64,000 nt of DNA from an uncultured Bacteroidales bacterium. Lineage in GTDB: Bacteria; Bacteroidota; Bacteroidia; Bacteroidales; Bacteroidaceae. Location of the stretch: NCBI GenBank assembly GCA_902802815.1, contig CADCNQ010000021.1:1-64000 (forward strand). Reading direction: 5' to 3'. Positions 25,097 through 35,520 of the stretch are shown here, in pieces; the first letter of the stretch is position 1, and each line of letters begins with the position of its first letter. Position numbers and translations under genes: made by a program. The notes under the pieces were generated by a model, which saw only the letters and a list, made by a program, of their open reading frames with translations, searched no databases and was not told the origin of the DNA.

Positions 25097-25173
25097 CCGA
25101 TAGATGCCCGATACATCCTCGATACATCCTCGATAGATGCCCGATAGATGCTCGATAGATGCCCGATAGATAA
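25097..25173. repeat. 11-bp tandem repeat, seven units
   Basis: Seven consecutive 11-base units of the form (C/T)CGATA(G/C)AT(G/C)C occupy the spacer between the convergent SIMPL and gyrB genes. CGAT occurs at 25,098 and then exactly every 11 bases to 25,164. The units vary at the same three positions (base 1, and the G/C pair that changes GATGC to CATCC). Confidence 0.93.
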
Positions 25174-25270
25174 GTGGTGGAAATGGGCGAGAAAACGAGA
25201 TACTCAGAAGTCACCAATCGTAACATCAGGCTATGAGCTAAACTTTTGTGGCTGCCCATAATCAAGCAGC

Positions 25271-25303
25271 AAAAATTAAAGGCTACCCTTGCGGATAGCC
25301 TTT
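25271..25303 (-). terminator. Terminator after gyrB
   Basis: On the minus strand AAAGGCTATCC, a GCAA loop and GGGTAGCCTTT form a stem with one bulge, followed by a T-rich run (TTTAATTTTT). It lies 26 bases after the gyrB stop. Confidence 0.8.
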
Positions 25304-25328
25304 ATTCGTTGTATGTGGATGAGCAAAA

Positions 25329-27601
<2,273 letters not shown>

Positions 27602-27640
27602 TGTCTAAAAATTTCTTTTTCTTTTATCTTCTAATTTATG

Positions 27641-27712
27641 TAGTCCCTAGGAGAGTCGAACTCCTCTTTAGAGAATGAAAATCTCTCGTCCTAACCGATA
27701 GACGAAGGGACC
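27641..27712 (-). tRNA. tRNA-Glu (TTC anticodon)
   Basis: On the minus strand GGTCCCT pairs with AGGGACT (first pair G-U). A D arm GTCTATCGGTTAGGAC, an anticodon arm AGAGA-TTTTCAT-TCTCT with anticodon TTC at 27,677-27,679, and a T arm AGGAGTTCGACTCTCCT complete a 72-base cloverleaf with discriminator A. The CCA end is not encoded, as usual in Bacteroidetes. Confidence 0.97.
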
Positions 27713-27743
27713 AACCTCGTGCTTTAAGTCACTAAAGCAGGTG

Positions 27744-27751
27744 CAAAGGTA
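27744..27751 (-). promoter_or_regulatory. -7 promoter box of tRNA-Glu
   Basis: TACCTTTG on the minus strand lies 31 bases before the mature tRNA 5' end. A small inverted repeat (GCTTTA / TAAAGC, 27,721-27,738) sits in the leader. No clear -33 element is seen. Confidence 0.6.
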
Positions 27752-27846
27752 CGGAAAAAAGCTGAATTACGATACCTGAGGGATGAAATATTTTGAGAAA
27801 AAGTGGTTTTTGTTGTCAAAACGAACATCTTTTTCTGTAAAAAGGG

Positions 27847-27854
27847 TATCTTTG
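27847..27854 (+). promoter_or_regulatory. -7 promoter box of recO
   Basis: TATCTTTG ten bases before the recO ATG at 27,865 matches the consensus. A TTG at a suitable distance upstream is not evident. Confidence 0.55.
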
Positions 27855-27864
27855 TGGGCGTAAT

Positions 27865-28425
27865 ATGGAGAAAACGTGGGGTATAGTACTAGGTAGTGTG
27901 CATCTGCCCGGAGGTAAGACCGTCGTCCGCATCTTTACGGAGACGCGTGGCACAGTGCCGTTCCTTGTACACAACACACACCGCAACACCTCCGGTGTAC
28001 GCTCTCTTCTGCTCATGCCGCTCCATGTGGTGGAGATAGACTATGAGTATCGCGAAAGCCGGGAATTGCAGACACTCAAGGAAGTGCATCTCATGAGGCA
28101 ATATGCCACAATTCCGTACGATCCGCTGAAGCAGACGATGGCATTGTTTCTGGCAGAGTTTCTGACGCACGCTCTCCTACGGGAGGGAAAGAACCCCGCT
28201 TTGCTGCACTATATCACGGAGGCGCTGCGTTATCTGGACGATGCAGAGAGTGATTTTACCTCCATGCACGTGGAAATGTTGCGTGGTATAGTTGATTTCC
28301 TGGGCTACGGCACACCACAGCTCCAGGAGATGTCTCTCCAGGAACTTGTGGCATATTATCGTGAAGTGGTGCCGGAGTTTCCGGAGTTAAGCAGTCTCGC
28401 CGTCCTGCACGACGTCTTGAGATGA
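27865..28425 (+). CDS. recO: DNA repair protein RecO, short form
   Basis: A 186-residue protein with the RecO N-terminal OB fold (GIVLGSVHLPGGKTVVRIFTETRGTVPFLV) and the family's central helices (PLKQTMALFLAEFLTHALLRE). RecO works with RecF and RecR to load RecA on single-stranded gaps. Bacteroides homologues are about 240 residues. Here the stretch after MLRGIVDFLGYGTP, normally about 50 residues, is missing, and the chain passes directly to LQELVAYYREVVPEFPELSSLAVL, which matches the usual C-terminus. The reading frame is intact, so this looks like an internal deletion rather than decay. The last 39 bases overlap the convergent ftsZ gene. Confidence 0.9.
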   Translation: MEKTWGIVLGSVHLPGGKTVVRIFTETRGTVPFLVHNTHRNTSGVRSLLLMPLHVVEIDYEYRESRELQTLKEVHLMRQYATIPYDPLKQTMALFLAEFLTHALLREGKNPALLHYITEALRYLDDAESDFTSMHVEMLRGIVDFLGYGTPQLQEMSLQELVAYYREVVPEFPELSSLAVLHDVLR

Positions 28426-29667
28426 GAGCTGCTCGATGGCAGTCTTTTCTTCACGTGTGCGGCTATATGTGGGTTTACCGTCAACGCGTGATATGACATC
28501 GTCGTTGTCGAAACTGTTGAGATCGTAGAGGAAAACATAAGGATTCACCTTGGCTGCAGTGGGATCCTGATTCTTATAGTATATGTCAATGAATTCCTCC
28601 AGTTGACGCCTGCTTTCCTCTTCTTTTGCGGCCTCTTCGTCCTTGATTGCCTGTTCCCTTTCTGTGACACCGGTGATGCCCTGCAATCCGAAACCGCTTG
28701 ATAGCAACGTAATCTTCACCTTGTTGCCCAAAGACGGATCTGTGGCAAGACCCCACTTCACTTCTACGTCTTCCTTGAATTTGGCCATGAAGTCGTTCAC
28801 TTCGTTCATTTCCTCCATCATCAGACTGTTGTGTTCGTCGTCGGCACAGAAGTTGATATTGAGGAGCACCTTCTTGGAATTGTAGATGTCGTTATTGTTG
28901 AGAAGAGGAGAATGCAGTGCCTCTTCAAGGGCTCTGCTCACGCGACCGCTGCCTTCACCATATCCGGTGGACATTATTGCCACGCCTCCGTTCTTAAGGA
29001 CAGTCTTCACATCATTGAAGTCGAGGTTTATGATGCCTCGCATGGTGATGATTTCCGCAATACTCTTGGCTGCAATAGAGAGTGTGTCGTCTGCCTTGGC
29101 GAAGGCATTGGATACGGAAAGATCCTGATATATTTCGCGCAAGCGTTCGTTGTTTATAACAAGCAATGCGTCCACGTGCTTGCTGATCTCCGATACACCT
29201 TGCAGTGCCTGCAGAATTTTCACCTTGCCCTCGAAGAGGAAGGGAATGGTGACAATGCCTACCGTGAGTATATCCATATCCTTGGCGCATTGCGCAATTA
29301 TCGGAGCAGCACCGGTACCGGTACCTCCACCCATACCTGCAGTGACGAAAACCATGCGTGTGCCATCTGAGAGCATTTGACGGATTTCCTCAATACTTTC
29401 CATCGCAGCAGCTTTTGCTTTTTCCGGACGGTTGCCGGCTCCAAGACCGTCCTTGCCTAATTGCAGGTGGTTGGGAACGGGAGAATCTTCCAGTGCCTTG
29501 CGGTCGGTGTTGCACAATACATAGGTGACATCGTGAATGCCTTCCCGGAACATGTGATTGACAGCATTGCCGCCGCCACCGCCAACACCAATCACCTTGA
29601 TGATGCTTGGATTGCTTTTAGGCATCTCAAATTGAATGCCCATGCCAAAATCGTCGTTCATATCCAT
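28387..29667 (-). CDS. ftsZ: Cell division protein FtsZ
   Basis: The tubulin-like GTPase that forms the division ring. The 426-residue protein has KVIGVGGGGGNAVNHM near residue 25 and the GTP-binding tubulin signature GGGTGTG at 113-119. A second domain ends near 330, followed by a linker. The C-terminus (DGKPTYSRTREE and beyond) is the part that would bind FtsA; it does not carry the proteobacterial end motif. It is the last gene of the division and cell wall cluster, 36 bases after ftsA. Its 3' end overlaps recO by 39 bases, so no ordinary terminator is present. Confidence 0.98.
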   Translation of the reverse strand: MDMNDDFGMGIQFEMPKSNPSIIKVIGVGGGGGNAVNHMFREGIHDVTYVLCNTDRKALEDSPVPNHLQLGKDGLGAGNRPEKAKAAAMESIEEIRQMLSDGTRMVFVTAGMGGGTGTGAAPIIAQCAKDMDILTVGIVTIPFLFEGKVKILQALQGVSEISKHVDALLVINNERLREIYQDLSVSNAFAKADDTLSIAAKSIAEIITMRGIINLDFNDVKTVLKNGGVAIMSTGYGEGSGRVSRALEEALHSPLLNNNDIYNSKKVLLNINFCADDEHNSLMMEEMNEVNDFMAKFKEDVEVKWGLATDPSLGNKVKITLLSSGFGLQGITGVTEREQAIKDEEAAKEEESRRQLEEFIDIYYKNQDPTAAKVNPYVFLYDLNSFDNDDVISRVDGKPTYSRTREEKTAIEQLSSQDVVQDGETA

Positions 29668-29703
29668 AGTAGTTTTATTATTCTTTATGCATTCAAGTTG
29701 TCG

Positions 29704-31023
29704 TTACTCGTCGACCTCGCTTAGCCCCTCGACGATTTTATCCCAAATGGACTTGAATCCGGATTTTTTCTTCGGTTTTGGGGCAACGATGGGCTCCTCC
29801 TTTACGGGTTCAGGTGTTACTGTGACTTGAGGTTCTACCGGTTTCTGCTCAACGACCGGTTCTTCATGTTTGGGATCGAGACAGTTCTGGTCTCCGTGCA
29901 GAAGGAGGGCGAGCAGTGTGGTGTAACGGCCGTCTTCCGGCAGCATGACATCTTTGTTGACAGTGATACGGTCGGGCAGTCCTCCATATATCTTTACCTG
30001 CTTGTTGCATTTTGCTACAAACTGGAAACATTGTGCAATATCCCTTGTGTGAGATACACCGCCGGTGAGTATAATCTGACCGGAGAGCAACGTATCGGAA
30101 TAGGGCTTTATCTGATTCCATGCATTCTTCACGATTTCGTGGTAGCGTGCCTCAATGACATTTAACAGATCCTCTTCCTGGATGGTGTTACCGTATTTGA
30201 GCTTGATTGTCTCATCTTTAGAGGAATTGTTGTTGCGGTATGCAGTGCCATACCTTATCTTGAGACTTTCTGCCTCGTCCATTTCAATTCTTTTCGACAT
30301 GATGTCCTGTGTCACATTGAGACCTCCGATTGGGAGCACGATGAGGTGACGCAGAAGATTCTTGGAATAAACAGCGACAGTAGTGGTCTCTGCACCCATG
30401 TCCACCAAAGCGCACCCCGAACGCTTCTCGTCGGGACGTAAGATGGAATCTGCCAGCATGAGAGGTGAAACAAGTATTTCTGCGACGCTGAGTCCGGCTG
30501 CCTTGACGCATTTCTGTATATTTTCTTCCAATGTGGTGCGTGCAAGAACGTTGAGGAAAGTGACCTCCAAAGAATCGGACATGATACCTACGGGATCTTC
30601 CACATGGCGATTGCCTACATGGCTTTCCTGCTGCACCACTTCATGAATATTCAATCCAGGGTATTCCTTGATGCAGTTAGCATCGCGCATGGCATCCATC
30701 ATGTCGGAGGTGATTTGTGTGGTTTCCTCAAAATCCTCGCGCATCTTGTTTTTGAGAGAGTGCAACGACTGTCCACTCAGCCCGACATATACGCGTTTGA
30801 TTTCTCCGCCTACGACAAAATTCAATCTCTCAATTACCGCAGAGATGGCTTGTGTGGTTTTCTCAATGTTGTCCACCACTCCCTTGTGGATGCAACTCTG
30901 TGCCGGCTCTTCTACAGCTCCGACTACCTCAACACTTCCATTGGGCAGACGTTTTCCTGCGATACCTCGAATCGCAGAAGAGCCAAGTTCCACGGCAACA
31001 ATGAAGTCGTTTTTCATTTTCAT
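29704..31023 (-). CDS. ftsA: Cell division protein FtsA
   Basis: A 439-residue actin-like ATPase that anchors FtsZ to the membrane. The N-terminus FIVAVELGSSAIRGIAGKRL is the phosphate-1 loop, the SHS2 region follows, and CALVDMGAETTTVAVYSK is the second phosphate motif. A proline- and glutamate-rich linker leads to the C-terminal amphipathic helix FKSIWDKIVEGLSE, the membrane-targeting sequence. It lies between ftsQ and ftsZ in the standard order. Confidence 0.97.
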   Translation of the reverse strand: MKMKNDFIVAVELGSSAIRGIAGKRLPNGSVEVVGAVEEPAQSCIHKGVVDNIEKTTQAISAVIERLNFVVGGEIKRVYVGLSGQSLHSLKNKMREDFEETTQITSDMMDAMRDANCIKEYPGLNIHEVVQQESHVGNRHVEDPVGIMSDSLEVTFLNVLARTTLEENIQKCVKAAGLSVAEILVSPLMLADSILRPDEKRSGCALVDMGAETTTVAVYSKNLLRHLIVLPIGGLNVTQDIMSKRIEMDEAESLKIRYGTAYRNNNSSKDETIKLKYGNTIQEEDLLNVIEARYHEIVKNAWNQIKPYSDTLLSGQIILTGGVSHTRDIAQCFQFVAKCNKQVKIYGGLPDRITVNKDVMLPEDGRYTTLLALLLHGDQNCLDPKHEEPVVEQKPVEPQVTVTPEPVKEEPIVAPKPKKKSGFKSIWDKIVEGLSEVDE

Positions 31024-31046
31024 TTGATGTTTTTTTATTATGTATG

Positions 31047-31793
31047 TTATTTTGTTTTTTGTGTTCTCTTTACACCTACCACCTGGCCTTCAAAGGCGAC
31101 GTTGATAAACTCATATTTGTCCCGTTCGACTTTCGGCAGTGCCTTTTCGATGAATAGTTCGAGATTATTTAGTTTTTCTTCGTAGTCTTCCTCTGAACCC
31201 ATGATTACATTGAATGGTTCGTTTTTCATGATGAGGACTAAACCGTTTTTCGGGTCAAGTTGCGCTCCCTCCACTTTTTCTTTCCAGTTGCTGTTTCGGA
31301 TGTGTTGTAGCAGGGGAAGCAGTTTACGTGCACGTGCCACACTGACATCGCCGGTCACCTGCGGCAAACCGAGTTCGTAGTTTCCCATTGGCATCGTATT
31401 GCCCCGGTCTGTGAGGAAGTATTTCTTTGTGGGGGCGATGACCTGCATCACAGCTACTTTTGGCACTACACCGATGCACAACGTACCTGCCGCTGTGTAA
31501 TAGCAGAATGCAGAGTCGATATAGACATTCTTCTCCAACATTGCTTTCAGACCTCTCAGGTTGATGTCCCTCAGTGGTTTACCTACTGGTGAGATATGTG
31601 CACGTTTTATCTGGTTTGACACAAATCGGACATCCACGATGCTTTTTTCCGGTATTTCTCCCTTGTGCCTTATGAGATAGTCCACGCCGCAGCATAGTTC
31701 GTCCTCTTGCGGGTGTGCCCAGTGCACTATCGCAAAAATGAGATATGCAGTCAGGATGACCAGTGTGAGTATCTTGAAGATTATTTTAAGCAT
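31047..31793 (-). CDS. ftsQ: Cell division protein FtsQ
   Basis: A 248-residue bitopic membrane protein with one N-terminal helix (IIFKILTLVILTAYLIFAIVHW) and a periplasmic POTRA-like region (KSIVDVRFVSNQIKRAHISPVG), as expected for FtsQ, which links early and late division proteins. An open frame reaches 31,913, but the ATG at 31,793 puts the membrane helix at the N-terminus and overlaps the murC stop by eight bases; it is the likely start. The sequence is poorly conserved, so the call rests on topology and position between murC and ftsA. Confidence 0.88.
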   Translation of the reverse strand: MLKIIFKILTLVILTAYLIFAIVHWAHPQEDELCCGVDYLIRHKGEIPEKSIVDVRFVSNQIKRAHISPVGKPLRDINLRGLKAMLEKNVYIDSAFCYYTAAGTLCIGVVPKVAVMQVIAPTKKYFLTDRGNTMPMGNYELGLPQVTGDVSVARARKLLPLLQHIRNSNWKEKVEGAQLDPKNGLVLIMKNEPFNVIMGSEEDYEEKLNNLELFIEKALPKVERDKYEFINVAFEGQVVGVKRTQKTK

Positions 31794-33144
31794 TGAGTAT
31801 AGCTGTGATGTCGTCTGCGTAATTATCCAAATCTCCTGCTCCCAGCGTAACAAGCACGTCAAAGTCCCTGCGGCGTACGATGTCAAGCACATCCTCCTTG
31901 TGGCATAGTTCACACTTTACGTCCGGCTGCAGGTTTTCTGCAATCAGAGCAGAGGTGATACCCTCTATAGGAAGTTCCCGCGCGGGATATATATCTACCA
32001 GTACGATGTCCTTCACTTGCGAGAGAGCACTTGCAAATTCCTTATAAAAATCGCGGGTGCGCGTGTATAAGTGCGGTTGGAAAATGACCTTGATACGACG
32101 TCCCTCATAAAGTTGATTGATGGAACTGAGGCTCTTACGTATCTCTTCGGGATGATGAGCATAGTCGGAGAGGTATACCATATCGCTGCGTCGTACGTGA
32201 AAATCAAACCGACGGTCCACGCCGGCGAACGTATCCATGCCTTTCTTGATATTCTCTTCCGACACACCTGCAATCTGTGCTAATGCCATAGCAGCGATGC
32301 CGTTTTCGATATTCACCGTGACAGGTACACCGAGGTTAATGTCTTTGATGTTTCCGAAAGGAGAAACAAGGTCGAAACGAATCGCGCCGTTGCCTATTTT
32401 GACGTTCTCTGCGTGGAAGTCGCCCTCGTCTATGCTGTAGGTCCATGTGGTGACACCCTCAACGGTGGCGGGCTTCATCTTGAGTCCCGTGTGCATGATG
32501 AGATGTCCTCCGGGCACGATGAGCGATGTGTATTTGGTGAAGCTCTCCAGATAGGCCTCTTCTGTACCGTATATATCCAGATGATCGGCATCTGTTGCCG
32601 TGATGACTGTTGCAAAGGGTCTGAGCCAATGGAAACTCCTGTCGAATTCGTCTGCTTCAATCACTACGTAGGGAGACTCCTTGGAAAGTATGTAATTGGT
32701 GCCGTAGTTTTTGAGAATGCCTCCAAGGAAAGCGTTGCAACCGGTCTTTTCCTGATTTAGCATGTGTGCTGCCATGGACGACGTGGTGGTCTTGCCGTGG
32801 GTGCCGGCTACGCAGAGAGCCTTTTTGCCTTGCGACAGTGTACCCAGCACCTGAGCTCTCTTTTGTATGTTGAAACCGTTGGCGCGGAACCACAACAGTT
32901 CTTTGTGTTCCGCAGGAATGGCCGGAGTGTAAACCACAAGGCATTTCTGTGCGTCCCGGCATGCCTCGGGAATCATATCCACATTCTCCTCATAGTGAAT
33001 GAGGGCACCTTCTGCCTCCAGTTGGCGGGTCAGTGGTGACGGCGTTTTGTCATATCCTGCCACCAAGAGACCCTGATTGAGGAAAAAGCGTGCTATAGCA
33101 CTCATTCCAATACCTCCGATGCCTATAAAATATACTGCTTTCAT
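31786..33144 (-). CDS. murC: UDP-N-acetylmuramate--L-alanine ligase
   Basis: A 452-residue Mur ligase that adds L-Ala to UDP-MurNAc in the cytoplasm. The N-terminal Rossmann motif YFIGIGGIGMSAIARFF and the ATP-binding GTHGKTTTSSMAAHML (near residue 115) are diagnostic for MurC. DRRFDFHV and DYAHHPEEI follow in the C-terminal half. Length is normal. It lies 14 bases after murG and overlaps ftsQ. Confidence 0.97.
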   Translation of the reverse strand: MKAVYFIGIGGIGMSAIARFFLNQGLLVAGYDKTPSPLTRQLEAEGALIHYEENVDMIPEACRDAQKCLVVYTPAIPAEHKELLWFRANGFNIQKRAQVLGTLSQGKKALCVAGTHGKTTTSSMAAHMLNQEKTGCNAFLGGILKNYGTNYILSKESPYVVIEADEFDRSFHWLRPFATVITATDADHLDIYGTEEAYLESFTKYTSLIVPGGHLIMHTGLKMKPATVEGVTTWTYSIDEGDFHAENVKIGNGAIRFDLVSPFGNIKDINLGVPVTVNIENGIAAMALAQIAGVSEENIKKGMDTFAGVDRRFDFHVRRSDMVYLSDYAHHPEEIRKSLSSINQLYEGRRIKVIFQPHLYTRTRDFYKEFASALSQVKDIVLVDIYPARELPIEGITSALIAENLQPDVKCELCHKEDVLDIVRRRDFDVLVTLGAGDLDNYADDITAILNA

Positions 33145-33158
33145 CGTACCTTGTCGTA

Positions 33159-34265
33159 TTATTTTTTTCTCTCTGCGAGTTTAATGACTTCTTTAGCTAT
33201 AACTTCGGCACTGTCCTTGAATGCCATGCTGTGTGCGTTCTGTCCCAGATTTGTGAGTGCTGTAGGATTTGTGACAGTCTCGATTGCCTGATTTATAAGG
33301 TGTTCCTTTGCCTCTGCGTCCCTTACCAGGATAGCAGCGCCGCGTTTCACCAACGCCATAGCGTTGTGTGTCTGGTGGTCTTCTGCCACGTTGGGAGAGG
33401 GCACTAGAATACTGGGTTTGCCCAAAAGGCACAGTTCGGAGATACTGCTGGCTCCAGCTCTTGATATAACGAGGTCGGCAGCCTTGTATGCTTCATCCAT
33501 AGCAGACACGAAATCTGTTACGTAGAGGTTATCAGGTTTTTCTGTCTTTGATAGCGCTTCTGTGATTTCGTCCTTATAGAAACTGCCTGTCTGCCATATG
33601 AACTGTACGGAACTCTGTTTAATCATATCCAATGATGATAGAACGCTTTCGTTGATGGTGCGGGCACCGAGACTTCCGCCTACGATGAGTACCACGGGAC
33701 GTGCTGGATCCATGCCGAAACTCTTGCAACAGTCTTCCTTCTTGAGAGTGGGGTTGAGGAGGTTCTGTCGTACGGGATTTCCTGTCATCATTATTTTCTC
33801 CTGAGGGAAGAAACGCCCCATCCCATCATATGCTACACAGATTTTCTCAGCTTTGTTGGCAAGTGTTTTGTTCGTTAGACCGGCGAACGAGTTCTGCTCC
33901 TGAATGAGACAGGGGATACCGAGCTCGTAAGCAGCGTTTAGTGTGGCGGCACTGGCATATCCGCCGACACCTACAGCCACTTGCGGCTTGAAGTCGCGTA
34001 TGATGGATTTTACGCGGTGTTTGCTGCGCCAAAAGTCCCACAGGATGCCGAAATTCTTCGGCGACCAAAGGGGACGTATGAGACCTCTCACGGGAAGTCC
34101 CACAATCTTGTACCCTGCTGCGGGTACGCGCTGCATCTCCATTCTTCCCAGTGCTCCCACAAAGAGTATCTCTGTGTCCGGTTTCAGTGCCTTGATGGCA
34201 TTGGCTATTGACACAGCAGGGAAGATATGACCTCCCGTGCCACCACCGCTAATTATTACTCTCAT
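33159..34265 (-). CDS. murG: UDP-GlcNAc:lipid I N-acetylglucosaminyltransferase
   Basis: A 368-residue GT28 enzyme that makes lipid II on the inner face of the membrane. SGGGTGGHIFPAVSIA opens the N-terminal domain. VGVGGYASAATL, the UDP-GlcNAc-binding VLIVGGSLGARTINE and ISRAGASSISELCLLGKPSILVPSPNVAEDHQTHNA are standard MurG motifs. It overlaps ftsW by 17 bases. Confidence 0.97.
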   Translation of the reverse strand: MRVIISGGGTGGHIFPAVSIANAIKALKPDTEILFVGALGRMEMQRVPAAGYKIVGLPVRGLIRPLWSPKNFGILWDFWRSKHRVKSIIRDFKPQVAVGVGGYASAATLNAAYELGIPCLIQEQNSFAGLTNKTLANKAEKICVAYDGMGRFFPQEKIMMTGNPVRQNLLNPTLKKEDCCKSFGMDPARPVVLIVGGSLGARTINESVLSSLDMIKQSSVQFIWQTGSFYKDEITEALSKTEKPDNLYVTDFVSAMDEAYKAADLVISRAGASSISELCLLGKPSILVPSPNVAEDHQTHNAMALVKRGAAILVRDAEAKEHLINQAIETVTNPTALTNLGQNAHSMAFKDSAEVIAKEVIKLAERKK

Positions 34266-35505
34266 TTGTGTCTTCGATTATTTGTTGTTCTTCAATTATC
34301 TCTTGTTCCTCTATTGCCTCTTCGTTGCCCACCATCTTCGCATTGCGTGACACGGCCAACATCATACCCATATAGGCACAGTTGACGAAGGTGGAAGTTC
34401 CGCCTCTTGAGATGAGTGGCAGAGGTTGTCCCGTCACAGGCATCGCACCAACAGCAACAGCCATATTTATCATGGCTTGTATTACTATCATGGTTGAGAG
34501 TCCCATTATCAGATATGCGGGGAACAGACCTTTGCATTTGCTCGCTATTTTCATAGCGCGCCAAAGCAGGAGTATATAAAGGAACATCACACCGATGCCC
34601 ATAAGGATACCGCCTTCTTCAATGATGATGGCATAGATGAAGTCGGAGTAGGCCTGCGGCAGGAAGTCGCGTTCGATACTGTTGCCGGGACCTCGTCCGA
34701 TGACACCGCATGTTCCTATGGCAATGTGGGCGTGCGTTACCTGGATATTTTCCGTGATATCATATTTGTAGGGGTCTTCGGGAAGGGTGTTGCTGTTTTT
34801 GATACGGTGCACCCATGTGGGTACGCGATGCAGAGCACCGTCCGATTGTGCCCAATTGTCGAGAGTTGTCTCAGGTATAGAGTAGCATAGTGTGAGTCCA
34901 CCGATAGCAAGTGCGGCAACGGCACCAAAGGCCCATGTCAGCAATTTCGTGTTCACCTGTGCATAGAATGCCATAATATAGATGACAGCGGAAATCAAGG
35001 CGGCGGTGGAGAGATTCTCCGTAACAATAAGTGATAATGTGAATCCGGTAAAACCGATAAGAAGTTTCGTCCCCATCTTGGAGGTCCCGTTTTCATCGCG
35101 GAATATTGAAAGGATTGCGGCGCATGTCACAACAAGACCCAGTTTAGCAAGCTCCGACGGCTGTATCGTTTTGCCGAAGATACTTATCCATCTGGAAGCT
35201 CCGTTCACACTACCCGAGAAGAATGCCACAACGAGCAGTATCCACGAAAGGAAGAGAATGAAGACAGAACTTATCTTGTATATCTTACACGGCAGCAGAT
35301 GCATACCCCACGCCAGCAGGATACCGAACACGATGTATCCGGCGTGTTCCATCACCGGCTGCCAGTATGAACCGCTCTTATAGGTCATGCTGCTAGATGC
35401 GCTATATACTTCCACCACAGATATCATGCACAGGCAGAGAAATATCATCCACAGTGCCATGTCGCCTTGCAGCAGTCCTTTTTCTTTGAATGTAGACAAA
35501 CTCAT
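34249..35505 (-). CDS. ftsW: SEDS peptidoglycan polymerase FtsW
   Basis: A 418-residue polytopic SEDS-family protein that polymerises lipid II into septal glycan together with its class B penicillin-binding protein. FGKTIQPSELAKLGLV, RDFLPQAYSDFIYAIIIEEGG and the final MPVTGQPLPLISRGGTS are hallmark segments. About ten helices are seen, and the tail is glutamate- and isoleucine-rich (EEQEIIEEQQIIEDTN). It is placed between murD and murG, as in other dcw clusters. Confidence 0.96.
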   Translation of the reverse strand: MSLSTFKEKGLLQGDMALWMIFLCLCMISVVEVYSASSSMTYKSGSYWQPVMEHAGYIVFGILLAWGMHLLPCKIYKISSVFILFLSWILLVVAFFSGSVNGASRWISIFGKTIQPSELAKLGLVVTCAAILSIFRDENGTSKMGTKLLIGFTGFTLSLIVTENLSTAALISAVIYIMAFYAQVNTKLLTWAFGAVAALAIGGLTLCYSIPETTLDNWAQSDGALHRVPTWVHRIKNSNTLPEDPYKYDITENIQVTHAHIAIGTCGVIGRGPGNSIERDFLPQAYSDFIYAIIIEEGGILMGIGVMFLYILLLWRAMKIASKCKGLFPAYLIMGLSTMIVIQAMINMAVAVGAMPVTGQPLPLISRGGTSTFVNCAYMGMMLAVSRNAKMVGNEEAIEEQEIIEEQQIIEDTNESNN

Positions 35506-35520
35506 ATTCCGGTCTTCCTT

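Larger units (their letters stand above)
24946..25328. other. Intergenic region with two terminators and an 11-bp array
   Basis: No gene is supported in this 383-base gap. It holds the SIMPL-gene terminator (24,982-25,014), an element GTGGTCTCAGAGACTTATT (25,052-25,070) whose centre is the palindrome GTCTC-A-GAGAC, the seven-unit 11-bp array (25,097-25,173), about 95 bases without recognised structure, and the gyrB terminator (25,271-25,303). A 60-codon minus-strand frame crosses the array but shows no sign of coding. Confidence 0.75.

Noticed and set aside
25097-25173. Possible CRISPR array
   Set aside because: The period is 11 bp with no spacers, and there are no cas genes. The other 7- and 11-bp arrays are excluded for the same reasons.
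31794-31913. Extended N-terminus for ftsQ
   Set aside because: The extra 40 codons lie entirely within murC and would place a hydrophilic segment before the membrane helix.
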